From the NCBI RefSeq assembly GCF_947500705.1, contig NZ_CANMSY010000003.1:124001-188000 (forward strand): a stretch of 64,000 nt of DNA. Reading direction: 5' to 3'. Under the pieces are notes generated by a model. That model had not been told where the DNA came from. It saw only the letters and a list, made by a program, of their open reading frames with translations, and made no database searches. A program made the translations under genes and the position numbers. Positions 15,769 to 24,656 of this stretch are shown here, piece by piece (within the stretch, counting starts at the first letter, position 1; every line of letters begins with the position of its first letter). This DNA is from an uncultured Brachybacterium sp. (lineage in GTDB: Bacteria; Actinomycetota; Actinomycetes; Actinomycetales; Dermabacteraceae).

Positions 15769-18182
15769 CACAGAGCGCGTCCCATCGTTGCTGCGGAGCT
15801 GCTCGGGGCCAGCTGATCCTGCGAGCGCAGCGCGAGCGGCGATACGACGGCCGGGGTGTCCAGCACGTGCCGTCCGGGGCTGAGGACCCGGACCTCTCCG
15901 CCGATCCGGAAGGAGCCCTCCAGCGTCACGTCCTCGCTGCTGGAGCCGAGGCGCACCCGGAACTCGCCGGGCTCGACGATGCGCTGCAGGTCGGGACCGG
16001 TGAAGGAGGTGCGGTCGGCGTGCAGCTGGAAGCTCACGCGGGCGCTCTCCCCGGCGGCGAGTCCCACCTTGGTGAAGCCGACCAGGCGCTTGAGCGGTCG
16101 CACCACGCTGGCCACGGGGTCGCTGAGGTAGAGCTGGACGACCTCCCTGCCATCGCGACCGGAGGTGTTGGTGACGGTCGCGGAGATCTCGACGGTGCCG
16201 TCGGCAGCGATCTGCTCGGAGGAGAGTTCCAGGTCGGAGTACTCGAAGCGCGAGTAGCTCAGGCCGTGCCCGAAGGGGAAGAGGGGCTTGGGGTCGAGGT
16301 TGGAGATGCCATCGCTCTCCCAGGCGAGCACGGGCGAGAGATAGGTGCCGGGCTGACCGCCCACTCCGTTCGGGATGCCGATGGGCAGGCGACCGGAGGG
16401 GTTCACCCGGCCGGAGAGCACGCCGGCGATCGCGCTCGCACCCTCCTCACCCGGCATGAAGGCCTGCACGATCGCATAAGCACGGCCCTTATAGGCGCCG
16501 AGTGAGTACGGGCGGCCGGTGACCAGCACCAGCACCACGGGCGTGCCGGTGGCGAGCACCGCCTCGACCAGCTCGTGCTGGGCTCCGGGCAGCTGCAGGC
16601 TCTCGACGTCGCAGCCCTCGCCAGAGGTGCCTGCGCCGAACAGTCCGGCGAGGTCGCCGACGGCGAGGACCGTGAGCTCGGCGGCCTGCGCCGCCGCGAC
16701 CGCGGCAGCGATCCCGGAGGTGTCGGGGTCCAGGAAGTCCGTGCCGGCGGTGGTGGTGAGCGACGCGCCCGGGAACTCCGCGCCGAGCGCCTCGGTGAGG
16801 GTGGGCACCTGCACGGAGGTGCCGTTGTCCTCCAGCCGGGACAGGACGTGGTTGGTGAAGCTGTAGCAGCCCAGGAAGCTGCGGGGCTGCACGGCGGCGG
16901 GTCCGATCAGGGCGATCGACGCGGGGCTGGCGGGGCCAGCAGGGTCCTGCGGCTCAGGGGTCGGCGTCAGCGGGAGCAGGTCGTGAGGGTTGTCCAGCAG
17001 GATGATCGACTCCTCGGCCATCCGCCGGGCGAGGGCGCGGCCCTCCGCGGAGTCGAGATCGATCGTCTCGCCGGTGGTGGCGGCGTCGAAGTCCGCATCG
17101 AGCAGGCCCAGCTCGACCTTCTGGCGCAGGATCCGGCGCACCGCGGTGTCCAGCACCTCCTGCTCGAGCTCTCCCTCGCGCACGGCGGCGACGAGGTGAG
17201 GGTAGGTGGTGGTCTCGGGCAGCTCGACGTCGAGCCCAGCGCGCAGGGCGGCCAGCGCCGCTCCTCGGTCGTCCTCGACCACGCGGTGCATGGACTGCAG
17301 GAAGCTCACTGCCCAGTAGTCGGCGACCACGGTGCCCTCGAAGCCCCAGGTGTCGCGGAGCAGCTCGGTGAGCAGCCAGTGGCTGGCGGCGGGCGGGGTG
17401 CCGTCGATGTCCGCGTAGGAGTTCATGACGGCGCCGACCTCGCCGTGGCGCACGGCCATCTCGAAGGGGACCAGGTCGATGTCGTGCAGCTCGCGCATCC
17501 CGATGGAGACCGGGGCGTGGTTGCGGCCCGCGCGGGAGGCGGCGTGGCCGGCGAAGTGCTTGAGGGTGGCGATCGTGCCCGAGGACTGCAGGCCGCGCAC
17601 GTATTCGGTGGCGAGCACGCCGGTGAGATAGGGGTCCTCGCCCATCGTCTCCTCGATGCGGCCCCAGCGGTAGTCGCGCACGATGTCCAGCACCGGTGCG
17701 AGTCCCATGTGGGCGCCGATCGAGCGCATGTCGGTGCCGATCCGCTCGCCCATCTCCCCGATCAGGGCCGGATCGAAGCTCGCGCCCCACGCGATCGCGG
17801 CGGGATAGGTGGTGGCCCCGTGGGCCATGATCCCGGTCAGGCACTCTTCGTGGACCAGGGCCGGTATGCCGTGCGGGGACCCGTTGACCACGGCCTGCTG
17901 CATCGTCCGCAGGTTCTCCACCCCGTCCTCGCCCTCCAGCGGGGCGCTCCCGTAGGGACGGGTGAGATGGCCGAGCCCGCCCTCGACCGCGGCCTCGAAG
18001 GGGTCCCGGCCCTCCTCGAAGGTGGACTGCATCGGGGCGAATCCCTCGGCGTCCCCGAGCGTCGGCCGCTTCCAGTAGCTGCCGAGCTGGGCCGCTTTCT
18101 CCTCGAGGCTCAGCTCCGCGAGCAGCGCGTCGACGCGCTGCTCGGTGCTGAGGCTCCGGTCATTCCACAGCGGAATGGTCAT
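15768..18182 (-). CDS. GH3 beta-glycosidase (probable beta-xylosidase)
   Basis: An 804-residue cytoplasmic GH3 enzyme, probably releasing xylose from xylo-oligosaccharides. The N-terminal (beta/alpha)8 domain has KHFAGH (208-213) and the nucleophile Asp288 in VVADYW, where most relatives have SDY or SDW. The C-terminal part has the GH3 alpha/beta sandwich and an FnIII-like domain (GREVVQLYLSDP). The ATG at 18182 follows AAGGAG. It forms a two-gene operon with the GH10 downstream. Beta-glucosidase activity cannot be excluded from sequence. Confidence 0.9.
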   Translation of the reverse strand: MTIPLWNDRSLSTEQRVDALLAELSLEEKAAQLGSYWKRPTLGDAEGFAPMQSTFEEGRDPFEAAVEGGLGHLTRPYGSAPLEGEDGVENLRTMQQAVVNGSPHGIPALVHEECLTGIMAHGATTYPAAIAWGASFDPALIGEMGERIGTDMRSIGAHMGLAPVLDIVRDYRWGRIEETMGEDPYLTGVLATEYVRGLQSSGTIATLKHFAGHAASRAGRNHAPVSIGMRELHDIDLVPFEMAVRHGEVGAVMNSYADIDGTPPAASHWLLTELLRDTWGFEGTVVADYWAVSFLQSMHRVVEDDRGAALAALRAGLDVELPETTTYPHLVAAVREGELEQEVLDTAVRRILRQKVELGLLDADFDAATTGETIDLDSAEGRALARRMAEESIILLDNPHDLLPLTPTPEPQDPAGPASPASIALIGPAAVQPRSFLGCYSFTNHVLSRLEDNGTSVQVPTLTEALGAEFPGASLTTTAGTDFLDPDTSGIAAAVAAAQAAELTVLAVGDLAGLFGAGTSGEGCDVESLQLPGAQHELVEAVLATGTPVVLVLVTGRPYSLGAYKGRAYAIVQAFMPGEEGASAIAGVLSGRVNPSGRLPIGIPNGVGGQPGTYLSPVLAWESDGISNLDPKPLFPFGHGLSYSRFEYSDLELSSEQIAADGTVEISATVTNTSGRDGREVVQLYLSDPVASVVRPLKRLVGFTKVGLAAGESARVSFQLHADRTSFTGPDLQRIVEPGEFRVRLGSSSEDVTLEGSFRIGGEVRVLSPGRHVLDTPAVVSPLALRSQDQLAPSSSAATMGRAL

Positions 18183-18285
18183 GACGCTCCTTCGCACGGC
18201 CCGTGACGGTTGCGGTGGGCGAGGCGACGACGACGTCGACCTGTTCGCTGCACCTACGCCCCGGAGGCATTTTCAGTCTAGGTTT

Positions 18286-18311
18286 AGCAACCTTTTCGGT
18301 TGCTTTCGGTG
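18286..18311. promoter_or_regulatory. Dyad operator in the GH3 leader
   Basis: AGCAACC (18286-18292) and GGTTGCT (18298-18304) form a perfect 7-bp dyad with a 5-bp centre. It overlaps two direct TTTCG units 5 bp apart (18294-18298 and 18304-18308), as at the esterase promoter. The site lies just after the predicted start of transcription. Confidence 0.5.
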
Positions 18312-18316
18312 GCGCG

Positions 18317-18346
18317 AGCGTACGACAGGGGGGAACATGGGGTCAA
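18317..18346 (-). promoter_or_regulatory. GH3 operon promoter
   Basis: On the minus strand TTGACC (18346-18341) and TACGCT (18322-18317) are 18 bp apart, upstream of the dyad operator. Confidence 0.45.
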
Positions 18347-18541
18347 CAGCCTCTCTCCGATAGGGTGGGCGCAGAGCACTCCGAGGTGGCCCTGGCGCTT
18401 CGGAATGCGCTGTCATAGCCTTACTACGCTGGTCGCGACACTTCTCGGCACCGGCACGGAGTATGGACCCCGTCGGTTCGAATATCCCGCAGGCCCCGCT
18501 CATCTCGTCCGAAACTTTCACTCAGGAGTAGTGCTTCACCG

Positions 18542-19795
18542 ATGACCACGACGCAAGACCGCACCGGCACCCTGAACGTCGGCATGATCGGCTACGGCTT
18601 CATGGGCGCCGCCCACTCCCATGCCTGGCGCAATGCCCACCGCTTCTTCGATCTCCCGCTCACCCCGCAGCTGCGCACGCTGGCCGGGCGCACGGAGAGC
18701 TCCCTGGTCGCCGCCGCCGAGCGCTACGGCTTCGCGCAGACCACCACCCGCTGGCAGGACGTGATCGACGATCCCGAGATCGATATCATCGACATCTGCA
18801 CCCCGGGCGATACCCACTACGAGATCGCGATGGCCGCGCTCGCGGCGGGCAAGCACGTGCTGTGCGAGAAGCCGCTGGCGAACTCGGTCGAGCAGTCCGC
18901 GGAGATGACTGCCGCCGCGGTCGAGGCGCGTGCGAAGGGCGCCAGATCGCTCTGCGGCTTCTCCTACCGTCGCACCCCGGCGCTGGCCTACGCCCGCCAG
19001 CTGATCAGCGAGGGTGCTGTCGGCGAGATCCGCCAGATCCGTGCCCAGTACCTCCAGGACTGGCTCGCCGATGCGGAGTCCCCGATGACCTGGCGGCTGG
19101 ACAAGGAGAAGGCCGGCTCCGGAGCGCTCGGCGACATCGGCGCGCACATCATCGATCTCACCCAGTGGCTCACCGGGCAGCAGATCGCCTCGGTCTCCGG
19201 CACCCTGGAGACCGTGGTCGCCACCCGTCCCGCAGCCGGCACCGCGCAGGGTCTCGGCGGCAAGGGTGACGCCTCCGCCGAGCGCCAGAACGTCACGGTC
19301 GACGATGTCGCCCTGTTCACCGCCCGCTTCGAGACCGGTGTGCTCGGCTCCTTCGAAGCCACCCGGATGGCGCAGGGCCGCAAGAACGCGATGCGTGTGG
19401 AGATCAACGGCGCCGACGGCTCAATCGCCTTCGACTTCGAGCGGATGAACGAGCTCGAGGTCTACGACGCGACGGCCCCGGCCGGACGTCAGGGCTTCAC
19501 CCGCATCCTCACGACCGAGCCCGAGCACCCCTACGCCGCGGCCTGGTGGCCCACCGGGCATGGCCTGGGCTATGAGCACACCTTCACCCACCAGATCGCC
19601 GACCTCGTCACCGCGATCGGTGAGGGCACCGACCCCTCCCCCTCCTTCGAGGAGGCGCTGCAGGTCCAGCAGGTCCTCGCCGCCGTCGAGACCAGCTCGA
19701 ACAGCGGCAGCAGCTGGACCACCACCGACCCCACGACCACCACCACGCCGGACACCAACACGCCGGGCACCACCACGGAAGAGACCACCCGATGA
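18542..19795 (+). CDS. Gfo/Idh/MocA-family oxidoreductase with Thr-rich tail
   Basis: A 417-residue NAD(P)-dependent sugar oxidoreductase with an N-terminal Rossmann motif GMIGYGFMGAAHSHAW and the family segment CEKPLA (Lys catalytic/cofactor role) near residue 105. The substrate is not determinable. The last 30 or so residues are almost only Thr, Pro, Asn, Gly and Asp (for example DPTTTTTPDTNTPGTTTEE), which is unusual for this cytoplasmic family. The stop overlaps the next start as ATGA. It heads a probable operon with a ThuA-like gene and two further Gfo/Idh genes. Confidence 0.88.
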   Translation: MTTTQDRTGTLNVGMIGYGFMGAAHSHAWRNAHRFFDLPLTPQLRTLAGRTESSLVAAAERYGFAQTTTRWQDVIDDPEIDIIDICTPGDTHYEIAMAALAAGKHVLCEKPLANSVEQSAEMTAAAVEARAKGARSLCGFSYRRTPALAYARQLISEGAVGEIRQIRAQYLQDWLADAESPMTWRLDKEKAGSGALGDIGAHIIDLTQWLTGQQIASVSGTLETVVATRPAAGTAQGLGGKGDASAERQNVTVDDVALFTARFETGVLGSFEATRMAQGRKNAMRVEINGADGSIAFDFERMNELEVYDATAPAGRQGFTRILTTEPEHPYAAAWWPTGHGLGYEHTFTHQIADLVTAIGEGTDPSPSFEEALQVQQVLAAVETSSNSGSSWTTTDPTTTTTPDTNTPGTTTEETTR

Positions 19796-20538
19796 CCACC
19801 TCTCGCACCTGCCTCGTCGTCCGCGGCGGCTGGGACGGGCACCAGCCCGTCGAAGCCACCGACCTCTTCCTCCCTTTCCTGAAGGAGAACGGCTTCACGG
19901 TCCGGATCGAGGACTCCCCCGCGATCTACGCCGACGCGGAGTACATGGCCACGGTCGACCTGATCGTCCAGTGCAACACCATGAACACCATCGAGCGGCC
20001 CCAGTTCGAAGGGCTGCGCTCCGCGATCGAAGCGGGCACCGGCATGGCCGGCTGGCACGGCGGCATCGCCGACTCCTACCGCAACGAATCCGACTACCTC
20101 ACCCTGATCGGTGGCCAGTTCGGCTGCCACCCGGGCAAGCACCCTGACGAGCGCAAGGGCGAGCAGGCCGACAACTACGTGCCGTACACGGTGAACATGC
20201 TGCCCGCCGCGGCCTCGCATCCGATCACCGAGGGCATCACCGACTTCGACCTGGTCACCGAGCAGTACTGGGTGCTCGCCGATGACTACTGCGACGTTCT
20301 CGCCACCACCACCCAGAAGGTGCGCGAGTGGGACCCCTGGCACCGCGAGATCACCTCGCCCGCGCTGTGGACCCGCCAGTGGGGCGAGGGCCGGATCTTC
20401 GTCTCCACCCCCGGCCACCGCGTCGAGGTGCTCGAGGATCCCAACGTCCGCACCGTGATCGAGCGCGGCATGCTCTGGGCCGCCCGCGGCTCAGAGCAGC
20501 CCTACGGCGACCACGTGAAGGCGGAGGCGACCCGATGA
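19792..20538 (+). CDS. ThuA-like domain protein
   Basis: A 248-residue protein of the ThuA family (glutamine-amidotransferase-like fold). The N-terminal VVRGGWDGHQP and the central GTGMAGWHGGIADSYR fit the family. ThuA proteins work beside Gfo/Idh dehydrogenases in 3-keto-sugar metabolism of trehalose and related glycosides, and this gene lies between two such dehydrogenases. Both its start and its stop overlap neighbours as ATGA, indicating tight translational coupling. The exact substrate is unknown. Confidence 0.85.
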   Translation: MTTSRTCLVVRGGWDGHQPVEATDLFLPFLKENGFTVRIEDSPAIYADAEYMATVDLIVQCNTMNTIERPQFEGLRSAIEAGTGMAGWHGGIADSYRNESDYLTLIGGQFGCHPGKHPDERKGEQADNYVPYTVNMLPAAASHPITEGITDFDLVTEQYWVLADDYCDVLATTTQKVREWDPWHREITSPALWTRQWGEGRIFVSTPGHRVEVLEDPNVRTVIERGMLWAARGSEQPYGDHVKAEATR

Positions 20539-21617
20539 AGGTGGGAATGATCGGCTGCGGCGTGATCGCTGCCCAGTACCTGGCGACCTTCGGCCACCTC
20601 CCGGACGTGGAGCTGGTGGCGGTCGCCGATCTCAACGCGGCCCGCGCCGAGGCGGTCGCCGCACAGCATGAGGGCGTGCGGGCGCTGAGCGTCGAGGAGC
20701 TGCTCAGCGACCCCGAGGTGGACACGGTGCTGAACCTGACCATCCCCGCGGCGCATGCCGAGATCGATCTGTCGGCGATCGCCGCCGGCAAGCACATCTA
20801 CTCCGAGAAGCCCTTCGCGGTCACCACCGAGGAGGGGCAGGCGGTGCTCGCCGCCGCCGCAGAGGCCGGGGTGCTTGTGGGCTCCGCACCGGACACCGTG
20901 CTGGGCACCGGTACCCAGACCGCCCGGGCCGCGATCGACGAAGGCCTGATCGGGCTTCCCATCGCCGCCACAGCCACCATGGTCTGCCCCGGCCATGAGC
21001 GCTGGCACCCGCAGCCCGACTTCTACTACACGCCCGGCGGCGGTCCGCTGCTGGACATGGGCCCGTACTACATCCATGCACTGGTCACCCTGCTGGGCCC
21101 GGTCGCCTCGGTGATCGGCGCGGCCAGCCGCGCCCGCGAGACCCGCACCATCGGCTCCGGCCCGCGCGCCGGGGAGACCATCCCGGTCAGCACCGACACC
21201 CACGTCACCGCAGTGCTCGTCCACGAGTCCGGGGCGCTGTCCACGCTGGTGATGAGCTTCGACGCGGTCGCGACCTCGATCCACCCGATCGAGATCCACG
21301 GCAGCCAGGGCACCCTCGCGGTCCCCGACCCGAACCACTTCGCCGGAGAGGTCTCGATCCGACGCCTGGACGGCAAGGACTGGGAGGTCCTGCCGGTCTC
21401 GGCCGGCTACGAGGAGGCCTCGCGCGGGATCGGGCTGCAGGACATGGCGATGCGCGATGAGCAGCTGCGGGCCAGCGGCCGGCTCGGCCAGCACGTCCTG
21501 GAGACCATGAACGCGGTGCTCGAGTCCGCGCACTCGGGGACCCGGGTCGAGATTGCGAGCACCTGCGAGCGCCCGGAGGCGGTGGCGCTGACCGCGCTCG
21601 CACCCTCCGGGTCCTGA
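20535..21617 (+). CDS. Gfo/Idh/MocA-family oxidoreductase
   Basis: A 360-residue dehydrogenase with the Rossmann start KVGMIGCGVIAAQYLATF and the segment SEKPFAVT around residue 95. The ATG at 20535 overlaps the ThuA stop as ATGA. Ordered as oxidoreductase - ThuA - oxidoreductase, the set resembles glycoside or polyol oxidation pathways. The sugar cannot be inferred from the sequence. Confidence 0.88.
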   Translation: MKVGMIGCGVIAAQYLATFGHLPDVELVAVADLNAARAEAVAAQHEGVRALSVEELLSDPEVDTVLNLTIPAAHAEIDLSAIAAGKHIYSEKPFAVTTEEGQAVLAAAAEAGVLVGSAPDTVLGTGTQTARAAIDEGLIGLPIAATATMVCPGHERWHPQPDFYYTPGGGPLLDMGPYYIHALVTLLGPVASVIGAASRARETRTIGSGPRAGETIPVSTDTHVTAVLVHESGALSTLVMSFDAVATSIHPIEIHGSQGTLAVPDPNHFAGEVSIRRLDGKDWEVLPVSAGYEEASRGIGLQDMAMRDEQLRASGRLGQHVLETMNAVLESAHSGTRVEIASTCERPEAVALTALAPSGS

Positions 21618-21626
21618 CCCGTCCCC

Positions 21627-21650
21627 CGTAGACCCGTAGACCCGTAGACC
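21627..21650. repeat. Three tandem 8-bp units
   Basis: CGTAGACC occurs three times in a row (21627-21634, 21635-21642, 21643-21650), in the 63-bp gap between two oxidoreductase genes. Slippage could vary the copy number and so change the spacing upstream of the next gene. Confidence 0.85.
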
Positions 21651-21680
21651 CGTCGCCTCGCCCGAAAGGCACTCTCCTCC

Positions 21681-22847
21681 ATGCTCTCCATCGGCATCAT
21701 CGGCACCGGGAACATCTCCCGCGCCCACCTCGCCGCCTATCTCGAGTTTCCGGATGAGGTGCGGATCGTCGGCCTTGCGGACATCGATCCCGCGAAGGCC
21801 GAGGCGGCGCGCGCCGCTCATGGTCTGGAGGGTCCGGCCGGGACGCGGGTCTACGCCGAGGCGGGCGCGATGCTCGCTGCGGAGGACCTGGACCTGGTCT
21901 CGATCGCCACTCCCCCGGGCACCCACTGCGAGCTGACCGTCCAGGCGCTCGAGGCGGGGGTGCATGTGATCGTGGAGAAGCCGATGGCGCCCTCGCTCGA
22001 GGAGTGCGACCGGATGCTCGAGGCGCAGCGACGCTCCGGCAGGCTCCTCTCGGTGGTCGCCCAAAACCGGTTCCGTGACGACCTGGCTCAGCTGAAGGCC
22101 GTGCTCGAGACCGGGAAGATCGGTCGTATCGCCCATGCCCGCATCGCCTCGGCGTGGTGGCGCGGCCGCTCGTACTACGACCTGTGGTGGCGCGGGACCT
22201 GGGAGTCCGAGGGCGGCGGGCCCACCCTGAACCACGCCATCCACCACCTCGACCTCACGCTGTGGCTGCTGGGCCGGCCCCAGGCGGTCGCGGCGATGAT
22301 GACCAACGCGGGGCACGACAACGCCGAGGTCGAGGACCTCTCCGCGGCGATCCTGCAGTACGAGCGAGGGCTCGCGGAGCTGACGAGCTCGGTGGTCCAT
22401 CACGGCGAGCAGCAGGAGGTCGTGATCCAGGGAGAGCACGCCCGGATCTCCCAGCCCTGGGCGGTCGCCGCCGAGACGGCCCGGCCCAATGGCTTCCCTG
22501 AGACCGGCGGGAACGAGTCGCTGATCCAGGAGCTCGAGTCCCTCGCCGCCTCGCACGTCCCGCTCGTGCATACCGGCCACGCCGGGCAGATCGGGGATGT
22601 GCTCGCAGCGATCCGGGAGGAGCGGGCCCCGTTGATCGACGGGCAGGCCGGGAAGGACGCGATCGAGCTGGTGACCGCGATCTACGCCGCTGCGATCGAG
22701 CGCCGCACGATCGATCTGCCGATCCGGCCCGGGGACCCCTGGTACCGCGCGGGCACGCTCGTCCAGCGGGCCCCGCACTTCTTCGAGAAGACCGCCTCGG
22801 TCCGTTCGCAGGAGGGCGAGTCGATCATCGGCGCCACCCACGCGTAG
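21681..22847 (+). CDS. Gfo/Idh/MocA-family oxidoreductase
   Basis: A 388-residue dehydrogenase starting MLSIGIIGTGNISRAHLAAY, with VEKPMAPS near residue 100 and the family HHLDLTLWLLG segment. The ATG at 21681 follows CTCTCCTCC only, so the ribosome binding site is weak (GAAAGG lies 13 bp upstream). It is the third member of the group and probably belongs to the same operon as the upstream two. It is convergent with the transporter at 22922. The substrate is unknown. Confidence 0.87.
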   Translation: MLSIGIIGTGNISRAHLAAYLEFPDEVRIVGLADIDPAKAEAARAAHGLEGPAGTRVYAEAGAMLAAEDLDLVSIATPPGTHCELTVQALEAGVHVIVEKPMAPSLEECDRMLEAQRRSGRLLSVVAQNRFRDDLAQLKAVLETGKIGRIAHARIASAWWRGRSYYDLWWRGTWESEGGGPTLNHAIHHLDLTLWLLGRPQAVAAMMTNAGHDNAEVEDLSAAILQYERGLAELTSSVVHHGEQQEVVIQGEHARISQPWAVAAETARPNGFPETGGNESLIQELESLAASHVPLVHTGHAGQIGDVLAAIREERAPLIDGQAGKDAIELVTAIYAAAIERRTIDLPIRPGDPWYRAGTLVQRAPHFFEKTASVRSQEGESIIGATHA

Positions 22848-22921
22848 AGGACTCCCTGGCCCTGCGCACGCGGGTCATGGGGCCGACGGGGTCGGGCCGA
22901 CGGGTCACGGGTGCTGCCGCG

Positions 22922-24493
22922 TCACAGGTTCCAGATGACCGGGACCAGCAGGATCTTCACCACGATCGAGAACGCGAAGAGCGTGGCATAGGCGGCCTCG
23001 ATGCGTTCGTCGGCCCGTCGGGCGTTCGCGGCCTCGAGCACCGCCGGCTGCCCGAGGAAGCCCGCCACCGCGCCCGCAGCGCGCGGAGCAGAGAGGTCCA
23101 GCACCCAGCGCCCGGCGATCACCAGGGCGAGGCAGCTCAGCGCCGCGACCACTGCGGACAGCACCGCCGCCCGCCACGCGGTCGGCGAGGCGAGCATGGT
23201 CGCGACCTCCGGCCCAGCGGTGAGCCCGAGCCCGGCGAGGAAGAGCAGCAGCCCCAGCTGGCGCAGCGTGCGGTTCGCGCTGCCCGGCAGCGCCCACACC
23301 ACCGGGCCGGTGCGGCGCAGGGCGCCGAGGATCATGCCCACCAGCAGCGGGCCTGCAGCCGGTCCCAGCGAGAAGCTGCTCCCGCCAGGCATCGGGAGGC
23401 TGACCAGGCCCAGCGCGACGCCGAGCATCAGGCCGAGCCCCAAGGAGAGCGCGTCGAGCTCCCCCGCCTTGCGGTCCGAGTCGCCGAGGAAGGCGTGGAC
23501 GGCGTCCAGCCGACTGCGGTCCACCACCACGGCGAGCCGGTCGGCCGGTTCGAGGACCAGGTCGTCGCGGGCCAGCAGCTCGAGATCGCCGCGCCGCACC
23601 CGGGTGACCACCGCGCCGAAGCGCACCGACAGGTTCAGCTCGGCGATCGAGCGGGAGGCGAGGTCGGGGTTGGAGACGGTGAGCCGGGTGAACTCCACCA
23701 GCGAGCGGTCATGCGCGATGTGGCGGTCGCTGGTCTCGCCGAGCTCGGCGGTGACGGCCTCCACCTGCTCGGGCAGGCCGACGGCGACCACCTCGTCCCC
23801 GGCCAGCAGGTCCTCACCGGGCACGATCACCCGCACCCTGCCGTCGCGGCGCAGGTAGGAGAAGCGCACCTGCTGCGCGTGCCACTGGGGGACGTCCCGC
23901 AGGTTCACCGAGCGCTGCACGCGCACCGTGGTCGAGGCCAGACCGGTGCCGGCCAGGGCCGGAGTGTCCTTCCGTCCCGGCCAGGCGCGGGTGACGATGC
24001 TCGAGACCAGCACGATCCCGACGATCACGCCGATCGGATAGCCGAAGGAGTAGCCCACCGAGGGCCCGGAGGTGCCGGTCAGGCGGGAGGCGGCGTCAAG
24101 AGCGGGGGCGGCGGTCAGCGCACCGGTGAACAGGCCGAGCGACAGATCGCGGGTCAGACCCAGCACCTGGCCGAGCACGAGGGTCGCGGCCGCGGCGAGC
24201 ACGGTGCTGACGGTGGCGGCGGCGAGCAGCGGCAGCTGCCGGTTCAGGGAGCCGAAGAAGGCGGCACCGGCGGAGATCCCGACGGTGTAGACGAACAGGG
24301 CCAGTCCCAGGGCCTGGACGATCTCCATGCCCGAACCGAGGTGCGGGGCGATCGCGGAGAGAGCGAGGCCGGTGAACAGCGCACCGGCGGCGCCGAGGCG
24401 GATCCGGCCGAAGGGGATCGCGCCCAGCAGCGCGCCCGTGGCGACGACCAGGAACAGCGTGAGGAGCGGGCTCCCCTCGAGGACGTCGATCAC
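22922..24493 (-). CDS. AspT/YidE/YbjL-type antiporter with RCK_C domains
   Basis: A 523-residue membrane transporter of the aspartate:alanine exchanger family. It has an N-terminal helix block (about residues 5-170), a central soluble part with two TrkA-C (RCK_C)-like domains (about 180-345) and a second helix block including LGLLLFLAGLGLTAGPE. The GTG at 24493 is chosen because GGGAAAGGTG precedes it; longer readings would add an unsupported hydrophilic tail. Substrate specificity is not predictable. It is convergent with the oxidoreductase group and has no evident link to sugar use. Confidence 0.85.
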   Translation of the reverse strand: MIDVLEGSPLLTLFLVVATGALLGAIPFGRIRLGAAGALFTGLALSAIAPHLGSGMEIVQALGLALFVYTVGISAGAAFFGSLNRQLPLLAAATVSTVLAAAATLVLGQVLGLTRDLSLGLFTGALTAAPALDAASRLTGTSGPSVGYSFGYPIGVIVGIVLVSSIVTRAWPGRKDTPALAGTGLASTTVRVQRSVNLRDVPQWHAQQVRFSYLRRDGRVRVIVPGEDLLAGDEVVAVGLPEQVEAVTAELGETSDRHIAHDRSLVEFTRLTVSNPDLASRSIAELNLSVRFGAVVTRVRRGDLELLARDDLVLEPADRLAVVVDRSRLDAVHAFLGDSDRKAGELDALSLGLGLMLGVALGLVSLPMPGGSSFSLGPAAGPLLVGMILGALRRTGPVVWALPGSANRTLRQLGLLLFLAGLGLTAGPEVATMLASPTAWRAAVLSAVVAALSCLALVIAGRWVLDLSAPRAAGAVAGFLGQPAVLEAANARRADERIEAAYATLFAFSIVVKILLVPVIWNL

Positions 24494-24656
24494 GGTGCAC
24501 CTTTCCCGTGCCCACGGCGGAGCACCGGATCCGGACGCCTGTGCGCGGGCACCGCCTATGGAGTGGTCTCCCACGATAGACCCGGCCCAGGGCGCTCACG
24601 CAGCGGAGTTGTGCGAGGTCACGGCCGCGGCTGACCGTGACGAAGGGCGTGGGCGC

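Larger units (their letters stand above)
18183..18541. other. Divergent regulatory region of GH3 and oxidoreductase genes
   Basis: This 359-bp gap holds the GH3 promoter and a 19-bp dyad. The part near 18360-18541 shows no recognisable element besides the leader of the oxidoreductase gene. Confidence 0.65.

Noticed and set aside
22883-22895. Terminator between the convergent oxidoreductase and transporter genes
   Set aside because: The stem has only 5 bp with a 3-nt loop and no T tract, so support is too weak.
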